This document shows, one piece after another, positions 8,212 to 17,716 of a DNA stretch of 64,000 nt; position 1 is the stretch's first letter; every line of letters starts with the position of its first letter. The position numbers and the translations under genes are program-made. Under the pieces are notes generated by a model. The model was not told where the DNA came from, searched no databases, and saw only the letters and a list, made by a program, of their open reading frames with translations. The DNA is taken from contig JAJLRJ010000008.1 of NCBI GenBank assembly GCA_024195265.1, positions 5,138,017 through 5,202,016 of the forward strand, read 5' to 3'. Source of the DNA: Dendrophyllia cribrosa (Eukaryota > Cnidaria > Anthozoa > Scleractinia > Dendrophylliidae).

Positions 8212-10044
8212 TTATCTCAACCAAACGAAAAGGCCTGCCAAAGCAACCGCACCCACACCAACGAGTGTCTTGGAGACGTGATGCGGGTCGGGCTGTGGTT
8301 CGGGTGCGGGGGCTGGTGCTGGTTGTGGTGTTGGTGTGGGTGTGGGTGTGGGTGTGGGTGTGGGTGTGGTCCTTGGTTTGGGGGCGATGCCCTGTGCCTG
8401 TGTGGCCTGTTTATGTATCGGGTTTGATGGGTGGCTGTTTGGTGGATTAATCTTTGTCGGGCCACCGTCCATGTGGCGAAGGGAGGCTTTTTTTGTGCCC
8501 AGATTAACACCACTGTTCACGCCCAGCTTCATTCCTTGCGTTGCCTCCTGTAGATTGTTGTTATACCCGATCACGCTCTCTGTGTTGATAATCATGCGCG
8601 AGGGCATGAGCCAGCTTCCGGGTGCTGTCGCAAAGTCCAGGCGAACTTTCGTTGCTTGGATTGCAAGCTGGTAACGCTGCACGCTTGTTGCGATGTCGTT
8701 CAGGATTATGGCCTCCTCTAGATGGGTGAGGAATACTCTCTGCGTTTCGAAAGCCCGGCCTCCTTTTCCAATGATGCTGCTGCGGGTTTTGGCCTGTGAA
8801 CCAAGAATGCAGTACACAAAGGCCTCGATTGATTGGTTCATACGAGCGAGCCCTGGCTGTGTTAGCCCTTGTGCGTAATTTGGCACGAAATGCTCGAACT
8901 GGGTGTCCGCCCCTTGGTCGTTGCGGACAAAAGTTATTCCATTGGCACGATAATTGGGATCTTTTCTGTCAGTGACGCGCTCATCATCGAACAGAGCTAG
9001 ATCAGAGTCTGGATAAGTGTAATCGGTAGAGCTGGTGCCCTCTCCTGTTATCCAAACGTAGACATTCCGTAGACCGTGGTTCTTGCCGTATGTGTAACGG
9101 AAGTCAGAACTGGGGTCGATACCGAACTCAATGCAAAGCTTCTTGTACGCGTCGATGTTGTACTTGTTGTCTTTCTGGGAGAATGGGGGGTCGTCTGGCA
9201 AAGCACTCACGCTTTGTTCCCCGCCCATCTGGTAGAGTATTCGCCTTGTTGTGAAATAAACGTGAAACCGGTAAAACGACCGGAGCTGTGGTGTTAGGGA
9301 TAGACTGGAATTCTTATCGAAGAGAATGTCACGCGAGATCCCACAGCCGGTTGTTGCACACCACAGGGCGAAGGAGAGTTGTTGCGGCCAAAAACTCATA
9401 TGGGGACCACCCATCCACTTTCGCCCGTATTTCGCGGTTGTGAAGGATATCTGTGTGTCCCTGAATATGTTTCTGTATTTCGTTGTGAAATAATCAGTTG
9501 GCGTGACGTAAATCTTTTGCTCTTTGTCATTTAAGATTGCGCCAATCATCATGTCTTTGTCAATTGCGGTGTCGAAAGCAATGGCCGGGATTGATAACAT
9601 TTTTTGCCCCAACGATAACTGATAAGGGAAACCTCCGTCATAATGAAGGCCAAGAGCGTCTCTTTCGGCGCCAGTCCAATCTTTGTGGGACATTTCTGTG
9701 ATAAGCCCCCATGAGCCGGGGGCCTTTTTGTAAAGCACTTCCCCTGTGGCTGTTTTGTGGTCGTCACCATACTCTACTTCCACTTCAAAGTGAGACATAT
9801 CAGCGCGAGGGAAACGCTTTTTGAAGTCCGAGAGCGCCTTGGCCTTGGCCGCGGCGTAGAGCTTGGCAGCCTCCGGCGAACTCAACCAAGCAATTTCAGG
9901 ATCTGTGTGTGGTGGCTTTGGCGCCACATGGGTATAGGCATTTGGAGGCGAATAAATGAGGGGTGGGGGTCCGTAATTGTGGCCGCCGATGTTTATACCA
10001 AGATTTGAATTAGGATTGAATCCACCAGGCCGTCTGCCAAACAT
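8212..10044 (-). CDS. large structural protein candidate, 610 aa, element A
   Basis: This ORF encodes 610 residues. The Gly/Asn/Pro-rich N-terminus is followed by a folded core (about 60-510) with conserved aromatic segments such as TPTDYFTTKYRNIFRDTQIS and CATTGCGISRDILFDKNSS. A Thr-Pro repeat linker follows (about 550-585), then a C-terminal membrane segment (TLVGVGAVALAGLFVWLR). The DNA of the linker is a GTGTGG-type simple repeat at 8330-8370. It is convergent with the coiled-coil gene, leaving only 4 bp. The element B copy is 31517-33347 with a frameshift. I do not recognise the family for certain; it could be a capsid, vertex or portal-like protein. The C-terminal anchor is odd for a major capsid protein. 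Start ATG 10042-10044 has a TATATA motif just upstream. Confidence 0.6.
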   Translation of the reverse strand: MFGRRPGGFNPNSNLGINIGGHNYGPPPLIYSPPNAYTHVAPKPPHTDPEIAWLSSPEAAKLYAAAKAKALSDFKKRFPRADMSHFEVEVEYGDDHKTATGEVLYKKAPGSWGLITEMSHKDWTGAERDALGLHYDGGFPYQLSLGQKMLSIPAIAFDTAIDKDMMIGAILNDKEQKIYVTPTDYFTTKYRNIFRDTQISFTTAKYGRKWMGGPHMSFWPQQLSFALWCATTGCGISRDILFDKNSSLSLTPQLRSFYRFHVYFTTRRILYQMGGEQSVSALPDDPPFSQKDNKYNIDAYKKLCIEFGIDPSSDFRYTYGKNHGLRNVYVWITGEGTSSTDYTYPDSDLALFDDERVTDRKDPNYRANGITFVRNDQGADTQFEHFVPNYAQGLTQPGLARMNQSIEAFVYCILGSQAKTRSSIIGKGGRAFETQRVFLTHLEEAIILNDIATSVQRYQLAIQATKVRLDFATAPGSWLMPSRMIINTESVIGYNNNLQEATQGMKLGVNSGVNLGTKKASLRHMDGGPTKINPPNSHPSNPIHKQATQAQGIAPKPRTTPTPTPTPTPTPTPQPAPAPAPEPQPDPHHVSKTLVGVGAVALAGLFVWLR

Positions 10045-10088
10045 GATTGTATATATTTATATTTAAAAATGTCCTTATATACACCATC
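10045..10088. promoter_or_regulatory. bidirectional TATATA spacer, 610-aa gene / penton-like gene
   Basis: These 44 bp lie between divergent start codons. They contain gtatatattta towards the minus-strand gene and ttatatacaccatc towards the plus-strand gene. The matching spacer in element B is 33348-33394. In both cases TATATAC ends only about 6-8 nt before the plus-strand ATG. Confidence 0.6.
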
Positions 10089-10760
10089 ATGGTTGTGTTA
10101 ACAATCGTCACACATTCGAATCCTCACACTATCTACTTCGAGCATCCACTGCCGAAACCGAGTTATATCCGTCTTGTTTCTTGCTCAATTTTCAACTCTT
10201 GGCATAATTTGAAAGAAGAAGCAAAGGTTTCACCAGCAAACCCTCCCCCTAATGGTTCATCACGTGAGGCGACCTTACTTCCAGGGCATCACACTATTGA
10301 GAGTTTAACAAAAGACTTTGAAAGCCTTAAAGACTTTGACAGAAGTTTAAATCTAACAATTGAAACAAACAGGCCATATGGGGCCATGGTCATTCATAAT
10401 AACAACGGCAGTGTGAAGTTAAGTAATAATCTGGCAGAATTGCTTGGCATACGCCCTGTATTGATGCTAGTAACCTTCGTCAAGCGTTTAAGGGCACCAA
10501 GCACTTACTTCATCCACTGTGATCTCGTTGATAAAGAACAAAACCTCCTCAATGGAAAGCCTTAGACAGTTTTGGCTCGGTTTGATATTCTTGGAAAAGC
10601 TTTTGAAAAGGTTCATTACGAGACAACACAACACAACGTCTTGCGTGACGTCTCGTCTGGCGAATTTGTTAACTCTATCACACTGTCAGTGAGAGATGAG
10701 AACAATGACCTCTTCAACTTCAATGGCGCGCCTTTGGAATTTGAAGTTGAGATAAATTAA
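10089..10760 (+). pseudogene. penton-like minor capsid candidate with premature stop, element A
   Basis: The reading frame runs from ATG 10089 to TAA 10758-10760, about 223 codons, but a TAG at 10563-10565 interrupts it after codon 158. In element B the same codon is TCG, so a single base change explains the stop. The N-terminal part (motif HTIYFEHPLPKPSYIRL) and the C-terminal part (motifs LLNGK, LSVRDENNDLFNFNG and LEFEVEI) look like strands of a jelly-roll-type domain. The final segment resembles the ends of penton or spike-base proteins of small DNA viruses. The penton reading is inference. The neighbouring genes are structural, which fits. Confidence 0.55.
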
Positions 10761-10784
10761 AAAATCATATATATACCCCATGCC
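10761..10784 (+). promoter_or_regulatory. TATATATACC motif before the Gly-rich membrane protein
   Basis: The spacer holds atcatatatatacc, ending about 8 nt before the ATG at 10785. It is a clear example of the element-wide TATATAC motif on the plus strand. Confidence 0.5.
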
Positions 10785-11471
10785 ATGAGTTCTGCTAATG
10801 TGCTTCCATCGGCCCCCGAATACAGTGAGACACAACAGCTATACCCTGACCTTGGGATCACTCAAATTAATGCAGAAGACTTCCGGCTCAAAAAGATCTC
10901 TGACTTGCTTAAAGAGCTGTCTGACGAAGCCGAGCATTACAGACAAGTCGCAAAGAAATATAAACGAACTCAATCATTGGTTCATTACTCGGCGGTTGGC
11001 CTTGGGTCGCTTTCTGTTGGGCTATCATCAGGGGCCCTTGCCACTGCATTGACTGGGTTCGGAATTGTTGCAAGTCCAGCACTTGCCGGCGTCGCGACCC
11101 TCTGTGGGCTATCCTCAGTTGGTTTTACAGCTGCCAACAAGCGATTAGAGCGTAAAGTGACTAAACACGAGAATATCTACACACTGGCCCTGGCTAAACG
11201 CAACTCTGTCTATGAACTGGTCTCAAAAGCTCTGGAAGACAAGAGGATCAGCGATGCAGAATTCACCATAATTACTCGTGAGGTGGAAAAATATCACGAA
11301 CTCAAAGCTGCAATCAGGGATGGTGTTAAGGCTAAAAAAAACGTTGGCACTCAAACACAAGTGCCAGACCTCGAGAAACTCAAAAACGAACTTCGCAAGG
11401 AAGTCAAACAAGAGTTTCAAAAAAAGATAAGTCTTCTCACCGCAGCCTCCAAATCCGATTTGAGAGGTTAA
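10785..11471 (+). CDS. membrane protein with Gly/Ala-rich helical hairpin, element A
   Basis: This ORF encodes 228 residues. The N-terminal 65 residues are charged and partly coiled coil. Two hydrophobic Gly/Ser/Ala-rich segments follow (about 65-90 and 92-120, motifs VGLGSLSVGLSSGALATAL and GIVASPALAGVATLCGL). After that comes a long charged helical region rich in Lys/Glu ending in a coiled coil. The hairpin could insert into membranes. The copy in element B (34038-34724) is the same length and intact, with most changes conservative. This gene and the ATPase are among the best preserved in both copies. Family not recognised. Confidence 0.65.
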   Translation: MSSANVLPSAPEYSETQQLYPDLGITQINAEDFRLKKISDLLKELSDEAEHYRQVAKKYKRTQSLVHYSAVGLGSLSVGLSSGALATALTGFGIVASPALAGVATLCGLSSVGFTAANKRLERKVTKHENIYTLALAKRNSVYELVSKALEDKRISDAEFTIITREVEKYHELKAAIRDGVKAKKNVGTQTQVPDLEKLKNELRKEVKQEFQKKISLLTAASKSDLRG

Positions 11472-11549
11472 ATTCAGGTTTTAATCTCTACATTTCTAAA
11501 GATAAATCATTTGCGCCCAATTAAATACATAACCCGGCTGTGTACAACC

Positions 11550-12244
11550 ATGGAGAAGTTCGCTAAACAACTGGCTGATGTTCGGGCCTTGGACACTAAA
11601 GGCGAATACAAAACCAAACTCGATGAGCTTGATAAAGAATACAAATTTATCCTCCTGCGCTCACTCGAAAGCTACACCAAGGAAATACGGCGTTCAAACC
11701 TGTCAGAACGCCTTCATAACATCAAGGAGTATCTTTCTCCCGAGGCACAATACCCTCCACACTCACCTTTCAGCCTTGTGAATGAAAGGACAAAAATTTG
11801 CCAAAACTGCAAAGGCAAATTAACCCTCAGGATGTTTTCATCAGAACTTTGCTGTGAGGACTGCGGTCTATTAGAACCCTTGGATGGTGTGACCTTCGAT
11901 TACAACGGGCTCTATGGTGGTGATTACACAATTACAAAAAAAAAAGAATGACCACCAAACACTACAACTTCAAAAGCTATCTCAACAAACATCTGACAAT
12001 TTGTGAACACCACGTCTGCTTGTCCAATGATGAAATACAACATGCAAATGATTCTTTCAAATTCATCGAAGAATATGTACCGAAAAGAATCTCCATGCCC
12101 TTTGTGGCCCACAAAATCTTGGATGCGATAAAAGGGCCACATCGGCTTGTCAATTACTTCTGGCTGCAAGTCCCAGAAAAATCAATGTGGAAGCACGAAC
12201 AAAGCTGGAAGATCATGCTTGAAAAGATGGGTCACGTTGTGTGA
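11550..12244 (+). pseudogene. VLTF3-like late transcription factor candidate, frameshifted, element A
   Basis: The first part (ATG 11550 to about 11935) encodes the N-terminal region and two CxxC pairs. The second part continues in another frame to the stop at 12242-12244. The frame changes at a run of A residues near 11937-11947 (atta-c then eleven A), where element B has a shorter run in an open frame, so a homopolymer length change is the likely cause. It could also be a sequencing error. See 34803-35537 for the intact copy and the family argument. Confidence 0.55.
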
Positions 12245-12277
12245 CATTGCGTTACTTGTCACGCGTGACAGGTCAAC

Positions 12278-12512
12278 AAAAAGGGCAAAAACCCTTGCAG
12301 GGGGGTGCCGGTGGCAGTTCTTTGCCTAGCCTAGGCTAGGACTTTAACCGCTGACAAGGCGGTTGTCATTTCCACATTTTACCTCTGGGAGCGAGGGCGA
12401 GAACTCCTAGGAGAACTCTGTTTGGCACCCCCCTGGAACCAGTAGGGCCAGAGCGGGCTCACCCGGGGGTACCGTCCACTGGAAGACATCCCCCTCTACT
12501 CTGTAATTCAAC
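12278..12512. ncRNA. highly conserved structured non-coding block, element A
   Basis: This segment has no plausible ORF, yet it matches element B 35575-35792 with only about two substitutions in the 210 bp core, far fewer than neighbouring genes show. It can fold extensively. GGGGGGTGCC (12300-12309) pairs with GGCACCCCCC (12424-12433). Inside are a 16-bp perfect palindrome CCTAGCCTAGGCTAGG, a stem AACCGC/GCGGTT and the palindrome CTCCTAGGAG. Beyond it CCAGT pairs with ACTGG around CGGGctcaCCCG. It lies after the plus-strand gene block and before the convergent minus-strand genes. It may be an RNA, a replication or packaging signal, or a terminator; strand is unknown. Confidence 0.55.
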
Positions 12513-12705
12513 CATTTGCACAAGCCTTTAAACAGGATTCAGAAAGTTGGCCAGCTTTCACCTCCCTAGACTTCACCAAAATCTGTTGAACTAAGAAACA
12601 TATGGGGTGATTTTTCTATTTATAATGATCAGTTCAACAATCCGCTTACTTGTGGTTTCGCTTTTGGCTAACACTGAGAAATTGAAGCAATACGCATGCG
12701 CATTT

Positions 12706-12915
12706 AGGGTAATAAAAACCAAAATACTTTATTCTACGTGGACCGAGATACTTTATTCTACATGAGCCAAGATACTTTATTCTACATGCGGTTTTAAGGT
12801 AATAAAGCCAAACATACTCTATTCTGTACGAGCTAAAATCCTTTGTGCTACATGGCCCAAAACACTTTATTCTACGTACGGTTTTGAGACAATAAAAACC
12901 AAAATACATTATTCT
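12706..12915. repeat. 24-bp tandem repeat array, element A
   Basis: Degenerate tandem copies of about 24 bp with core ATACTTTATTCTACATGAGCC, interspersed with a GCGGTTTTGAGGTAATAAAA-type spacer. The array follows the conserved non-coding block and has a counterpart in element B at 35985-36215. Minus-strand open frames across it (repeats of RIKYFGSC) are by-products of the repeat. Confidence 0.7.
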
Positions 12916-13394
12916 TATCTTGTAAGATTGAGAAAACTGTCAGACAAATAACATATGAAGCTGTAGAATCCATCCTGGAAGTATTATAGACTGGATCGTC
13001 AGTTAAACAAACCCAAAGAAGCACTTCCTCTCGATCGTGGATCGATCTACAAAACTGCAAATCCGGTGATTTTTTCACTTTCTTCTGATTCTCTCGCTCT
13101 GAAAGTTTCTATGGCATTTCTCGAAGCTACTACGTCCACATCTGCAGTGTATTTTAACAAGATTGAAGCTCTGGTGTTATTTTATCGGCCAAAGTTTGAT
13201 AGCAAATGTCCTCCGAAGGAATATTGAAGGCTCTGACCGCGTGGGGACTGAGACGGGGCAAAGTGAGATATTGTATATATATGAGGCACGAAATGTCTAT
13301 TTTAAGCAACAACGAGCGATTGTAAATTACCTGAGACAACAATGGATGTCTGATGCGGTGATAATCAAAAACGAATATTTATGGCATAATACAT
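12916..13394. other. intergenic region of element A, no gene seen
   Basis: The parts 12930-13190 and about 13210-13300 are recognisably similar to element B (36216-36494 and 37196-37285), but I see no credible coding frame. Element B carries a 700-bp segment between these two parts. The rest, 13300-13394, matches nothing in B, where a decayed gene (37278-37747) stands at that point. Confidence 0.5.
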
Positions 13395-14507
13395 TCAGAA
13401 CTCTGGAGTAAGCATTGCCGCTTGCTTCATTAAAAAGGCTTCCAAAACGGCCTTGTCATCGCCTGTGTTTGGAGTTGTGGCAGAGTCATCGGTGTAAGTA
13501 TAATTTCTGATTCTTCCTTTTAACTTTGATAGATTATCATGAAAACATTCAACAGACCTTTGGATTTCCCTCAAAAAATCTGGTTTTTTAAACTACCAAA
13601 TTTCAGTGAGATCGAGCAATTTCCAAGCGAACATTGCAACAGGTTTTGGCCCTTCTCTACGCGGGTTAGAGAACGCTTCTTTCATAGCGTTTAAACGTAG
13701 AAATTCAGCATTTTCGTCACGGGCTGTGAACGTCATTCTTATTTTGCCATATGTAACCAAAATCTCTTTAGTGGCAATTAAACCCATGACATGTTCAAAC
13801 AAAGCAATTGATTGTATTGCTCCAAGATCAATAAGTTCGGCTTGATTGATCTTGATGTTTTGTTTGCTGAATAAATAACAGACCCCCCAGGCAAGAGTTG
13901 ATTTATTTTTTGTCTTGTATGTTTTCCCGGCGTTGAGAAAAGAATTGTGAGCTAAACTTGGTTCAAGCTGTTTTAAAGAACACATTCTGAAATAGCCGTC
14001 AACAAACAAGCCTTTGGAGACCATGTCACCACTCAAAGCAAGCCCTGTTTGTATCTGATCGCGATAATAGCTAGGGATTCTGTTCATCGCTATTTTTCGC
14101 TTGAACGGACACTTGAATTCTAATAAATTTAATGTGTTATCTTTGTCTAGAAAATATCCGTCTGGGCTACAAGTGACCTTTCGATAAAGCGGATGCTCGC
14201 TTGACAGATTAAGAGAAATGCTGTGACCAAAAACGGAAACAGAATGTTTTTGTTCAAAACACTTGCGTATAATCGGCTCAAACAGATTGCCCCAGGTACA
14301 AGCCACATTGTTGAGCATATGTGTTGGCTGAATTTTCTTCATGAGCAAGCTGTGCCGTGATTCAAACGGCGACGATCCTGTCAAGGCAGAAATCTCTGAT
14401 GCCCCAATTGTATTTTGTCTGGCTGAGAGCCAGCCGGCGCTCTTTTGTTTCAGACCAGTGTGTCTCGATTTGAGAAAGTTCATGAACTCTTGTGTTGTCG
14501 CCATCAT
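13395..14507 (-). pseudogene. YqaJ/lambda-exonuclease-like nuclease with premature stop, element A
   Basis: The frame starts at ATG 14505-14507 (a second ATG follows directly) and is broken by TAG at 13593-13595. After that stop the same frame stays open for another 65 codons to 13395-13397, and these residues match the C-terminal part of the element B protein (37752-38873). Conserved features are the ASEISALTGSSPFESR motif, the acidic SPDGYF and the LLEFKCPFKR segment giving the D...ExK catalytic pattern of the PD-(D/E)xK superfamily. Such nucleases process DNA ends for recombination or replication. The lost part lies after the catalytic residues, so a truncated product could still fold. Confidence 0.75.
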
Positions 14508-14971
14508 TGGTATACGAAGGGTGAATGTTTTTTCAATTGGTGATAACCGCTCAACTCAGTTTGAAAGGCTGTGAGTGGTGTCTTGCCTTCGATGAAATCC
14601 GAAACAAAGCTAGAATCTCGGATCCTGGGCAAGGGGTCGAGAGCCTCCAGGTTTTTGTTTTTAAATGTTTCTTGTTCTTGCTCGTCAAGCCAGGCATTAA
14701 CATCATGCTGGCTGACATATGACTCGGCAAAAACATCTCGAGCAGCTCTTGGGGGTACCGCAAAATCCACCTCGTGTCTGATAAGAGCTCGAGGATTTCT
14801 TTCCAAAGACGGGCAACCATTTTTTCTGTGCCTGTAAATCGTTGACAAAGACCTTCTTTGTCCGCAACCAAGACAAGTGATCTTTAGTCGACGTGCCTTG
14901 ATTTGCGCAGTTGAGTGTTGTTGCATTTCCGCATTTACAATGAGGCACAAAAGGCTTCGTTCAATCGCCAT
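14504..14971 (-). CDS. zinc-finger-like protein, element A only
   Basis: This ORF encodes 155 residues from the ATG at 14969-14971, chosen because GATATA (14974-14979) sits directly upstream; the frame is open further back but runs into the terminal repeat. A CLGCG...YRHRKNGC segment (about residues 32-52) gives a Cys-x2-Cys...His...Cys pattern that may bind zinc. The rest is charged and has no membrane span. The stop overlaps the start of the nuclease gene by 4 bp, so the two could be co-expressed. Element B has no equivalent: its nuclease start is followed within about 100 bp by the terminal repeat. Function unknown; DNA binding near the genome end is a reasonable guess. Confidence 0.55.
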   Translation of the reverse strand: MAIERSLLCLIVNAEMQQHSTAQIKARRLKITCLGCGQRRSLSTIYRHRKNGCPSLERNPRALIRHEVDFAVPPRAARDVFAESYVSQHDVNAWLDEQEQETFKNKNLEALDPLPRIRDSSFVSDFIEGKTPLTAFQTELSGYHQLKKHSPFVYQ

Positions 14972-15057
14972 CGCGATATAAACAAGGGTAGGGATTTCTC
15001 CAATTGGTAATACCTCCCTGGGGTGGTGGTCTCGTACCGGACCAGCGTTCACAGTGA

Positions 15058-15218
15058 GTAGTTAGGAGCGTTGGGGCGTTCGGGACCACAAAAAATAAGC
15101 CCCCAAATGCCCGAGTTACGCCCTCACACGAGGAATGACAATGACTCGTGTGAGGGCGTAACTCGGGCATTTGGGGGCTTATTTTTTGTGGTCCCGAACC
15201 CCCAACGCTCCTAACTAC
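15058..15218. repeat. palindromic right terminus of element A
   Basis: A 161-bp near-perfect inverted repeat. The outer arm starts GTAGTTAGGAGCG and the other arm ends CGCTCCTAACTAC. Arms are about 74 bp around a loop of about 12 bp (near 15132-15145), with one indel in the stem (GGGGCG against GGGGG). The terminal GTAGTTAG is shared with element B, but the rest of the palindrome is unrelated in sequence. Confidence 0.85.
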
Positions 15219-17716
15219 TGATCTTGTTCTTTAATTTTATCTCTAAATAGAGTAGCGTTAGTTGGCAAAATATGGTGTACAATTTTATACTGAAATATGG
15301 ACAGTCTGATATCTTTGGTGACGTTAAAAGGGATTTTGTAGATAGTTTTTATTGCATTGTCATCTAAATTAGCTTGATTCATTCTTCTTTCTGCAGTTGG
15401 AGGTTGAAACTTCTTGTTGATTAAAAATTCAGTCGCTATTTTACAGGAAAGTTTGTTTATCGGTATTATGTCGACAGTTTTTGGAACAGCCGGAGTAGGG
15501 GTTTGGTTGGTTTGTTTTAGTGTACGAATCCACTCGCGGGGGAAGGCGTTACACAATCCGAGATATTTAAGAAAGTTTGAAGATTTTAAATGAAACTTAT
15601 TGCAGAATTCGTTAGGTGTAAGGAATTTGTTTTTATCGAAGATGTCTTTAACTTTAATGATTCCGGCGTTGTACCATTCTTGGTAATATACAGACAGACC
15701 TTCTATTTTTATATATTTATTATTCGATATGATTTCTTCCAGTATTTGTTTTTTGGTTTGCGGGGTGTGCTGATTCATTGTCTGCCAAATTAGAATTATA
15801 TCTTTATAGAATTCAATTGGGATATTTACATTGAGATAATTTAAATCGTAGTTGCATTTAAATAAAAACGCGCCTCCTAAGTGTCGTATAAATGTTAGAG
15901 GAATGTGACTCCAGCTGACATCTTCTTTGCTTTCAAATAATCTTCTTATCCAGACTACTTTAAGTGCATTATTTATTATTTCAAAGTCAGGCAAATTTAG
16001 GCCGCCTTTTGATATTGAGCCAATCATCGTGTTATGTTTAATTTTTGGATTGTTATTCCAAACAAAGTGACAAATAGCTTGTTTCACCGAGGCTATGAAG
16101 ATCGCAGGAAATTTAAGTACTGATGTGTTATATATAAGTTTTGATAGAGCGAGGGATTTTAAAATGGTTATTCGGCCGTACAAGGTCAAGTTTCTTGGCT
16201 TCCATAAATTTAATACATTTTTCATAGATTTTAATTTTTCTTCAAAATTCTTTTGATAAGATTCTTTTTCATTGTACGAGAAATTAATCCCAAGTGCATA
16301 TATTGTTCCTGAGGGCCAAGTAATATTAAGAGGTGTTGACTCATTACCTTTATTTGCACCTATCCACATTGCTTCTGTCTTAGATGTATTGATCTCCAGG
16401 CCGGAGCATTCTTGAAAGGCATAAAGAAGTTGAAACAAATTTTCTGCAGAAGCTGTGTCAGACACAAAGGCAGTTGTATCATCAGCATATTGAGAGATTT
16501 TGAATTCTTTGCCGTAAATTTTAATACCCGAAATATTTTTAACATTTCTTATGGCGTTTGCTAAAATTTCAGCACAAAGAGTGAAAAGGATTCCAGATAA
16601 CGGACAGCCTTGTCTAACTCCACGTTGTAAGGCGAAAAATTCTGAAGCGTGACCATTATTTATAACACAGCTGGAACTCTTATTATAAAAAGTTGTAATC
16701 CATCTTTTAAGTTGTGGGCCAAAGTTAAAAGCTTCTAATGTTTTAGTTATAAAGTTCCAATCTACTGAATCGAAAGCTTTTTTGAAATCGATGAAAATTG
16801 CTATACCAGGAATGTCTTCTAACGAAGTTACTTTCAATATATCGACTATCAGCCTGATGTTTTGCCCAATGTATCGGCCTTTGATGTATTCAGTTTGATC
16901 TTCGTTGATGAGTTTCGGCAGAAATTTGGAGATCCGACCAGCTATGGTTTTTGCTGCAATTTTGTAATCGATATTAAGAAGTGATATTGGTCGCCAATTT
17001 TCTAGATAAAGACGGTTTTTTCGTTTTTTTGGCACGACTTTTAGAATTCCTTGTTTCTGTGTTATATTTAGGTGACCGTTCTTAAAACCATAGTTAAAAC
17101 TTTCAACCATTGCGTCGCCTAATAATGGCCAGAAATGCAGATAGAATTCAACCGAAAGCCCGTCGCTACCTGGGCATTTGCCTTTTGCACACTGCTTTAG
17201 AGTTTGTAAACATTCTTCTTTAGTGAGGGGCAGTTCAAGTTCTTCTTGCTCTCCTTCATTTAGTCTAGTTAAGTTGGGATCGTTAAAGAAAACATTGTCA
17301 TGGACATCGCTAGTAGGCACCGCTGTGTAGAGATTTTTATAGAAGAGTTTTTGATGTTTTAAAATTTCATCCGAATTTGCGATTTCCTGTCCATTGTCTA
17401 GTTTTAGCCGAGATATGTATGACTTTGAGCTTTGTCTTTTTTCTAGGTTCAAGAAATATTTGGTATTTTTCTCACCTTGTTCGTGCCATCGTGTTCGACT
17501 TCTTATAATAGCTCCTTTAGTCCTGTAAACTGCAATCTTATCAAGCTCCGACCTGAGACGATATAATTTGGAGATGTTCTCTTTTGATCTATTTGTCACT
17601 AGTGTTTTCATCAAAGAGTCAATCTGATCTGAAAGTTTTTTTTCATTGTCTCTGCGTTCTCTGTTTTTCCTCTTGCAATACTGTACACAGAAACCTCTTA
17701 TTTCCATTTTTATCAT
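15215..17716 (-). pseudogene. LINE ORF2, reverse transcriptase part (3'-truncated)
   Basis: About 833 codons of an L1-like ORF2: the linker after the endonuclease, then the RT domain with KNRLYLENWRPISLLNIDYK, FIDFKKAFDSVDW, RQGCPLSGILF and the catalytic SQYADDTTAF box, followed by thumb and C-terminal regions. The frame ends at a TAG formed where the LINE meets the terminus of element A (15215-15218), so it is cut by that insertion. It is also out of frame with the endonuclease part upstream (see 17713-18618). The YADD box and gene order place it with the L1/Tx1 group. Confidence 0.9.

Larger units (their letters stand above)
1..15218. mobile_element. Polinton/Maverick element A (right-hand portion)
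   Basis: This is a virus-like DNA element entering the window from the left and ending in a palindromic terminus at 15058-15218. It carries a packaging ATPase, a capsid candidate, a coiled-coil membrane protein, a penton-like candidate, a VLTF3-like gene and a YqaJ-like nuclease, in the same order and orientation as complete element B at 20820-39104. The polymerase and integrase expected of this family would lie left of position 1. It inserted into a LINE, whose ORF2 stops at the boundary. It has a frameshift in the VLTF3-like gene, premature stops in the penton-like and nuclease genes, and a Tigger transposon between two genes. Family assignment follows from the gene set and from element B. 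Confidence 0.88.

Noticed and set aside
8212..10044. Calling the 610-aa protein the major capsid protein
   Set aside because: It has a Pro/Thr linker and a C-terminal membrane anchor, and no clear pair of jelly-roll patterns by eye. The 416-aa protein beside the ATPase fits better, though I cannot exclude the reverse.
12646..13078. Minus-strand ORFs with repeated RIKYFGSC-type units (also 36051-36377)
   Set aside because: They are translations of the 24-bp tandem repeat; 24 is divisible by 3, so open frames arise without selection. Spacing and length differ between elements A and B.
15215..15218. Natural end of the LINE RT protein
   Set aside because: The stop codon is formed by bases of the element A terminus, and the related fragment at 59335-60264 shows that a Cys-containing C-terminal region normally follows.
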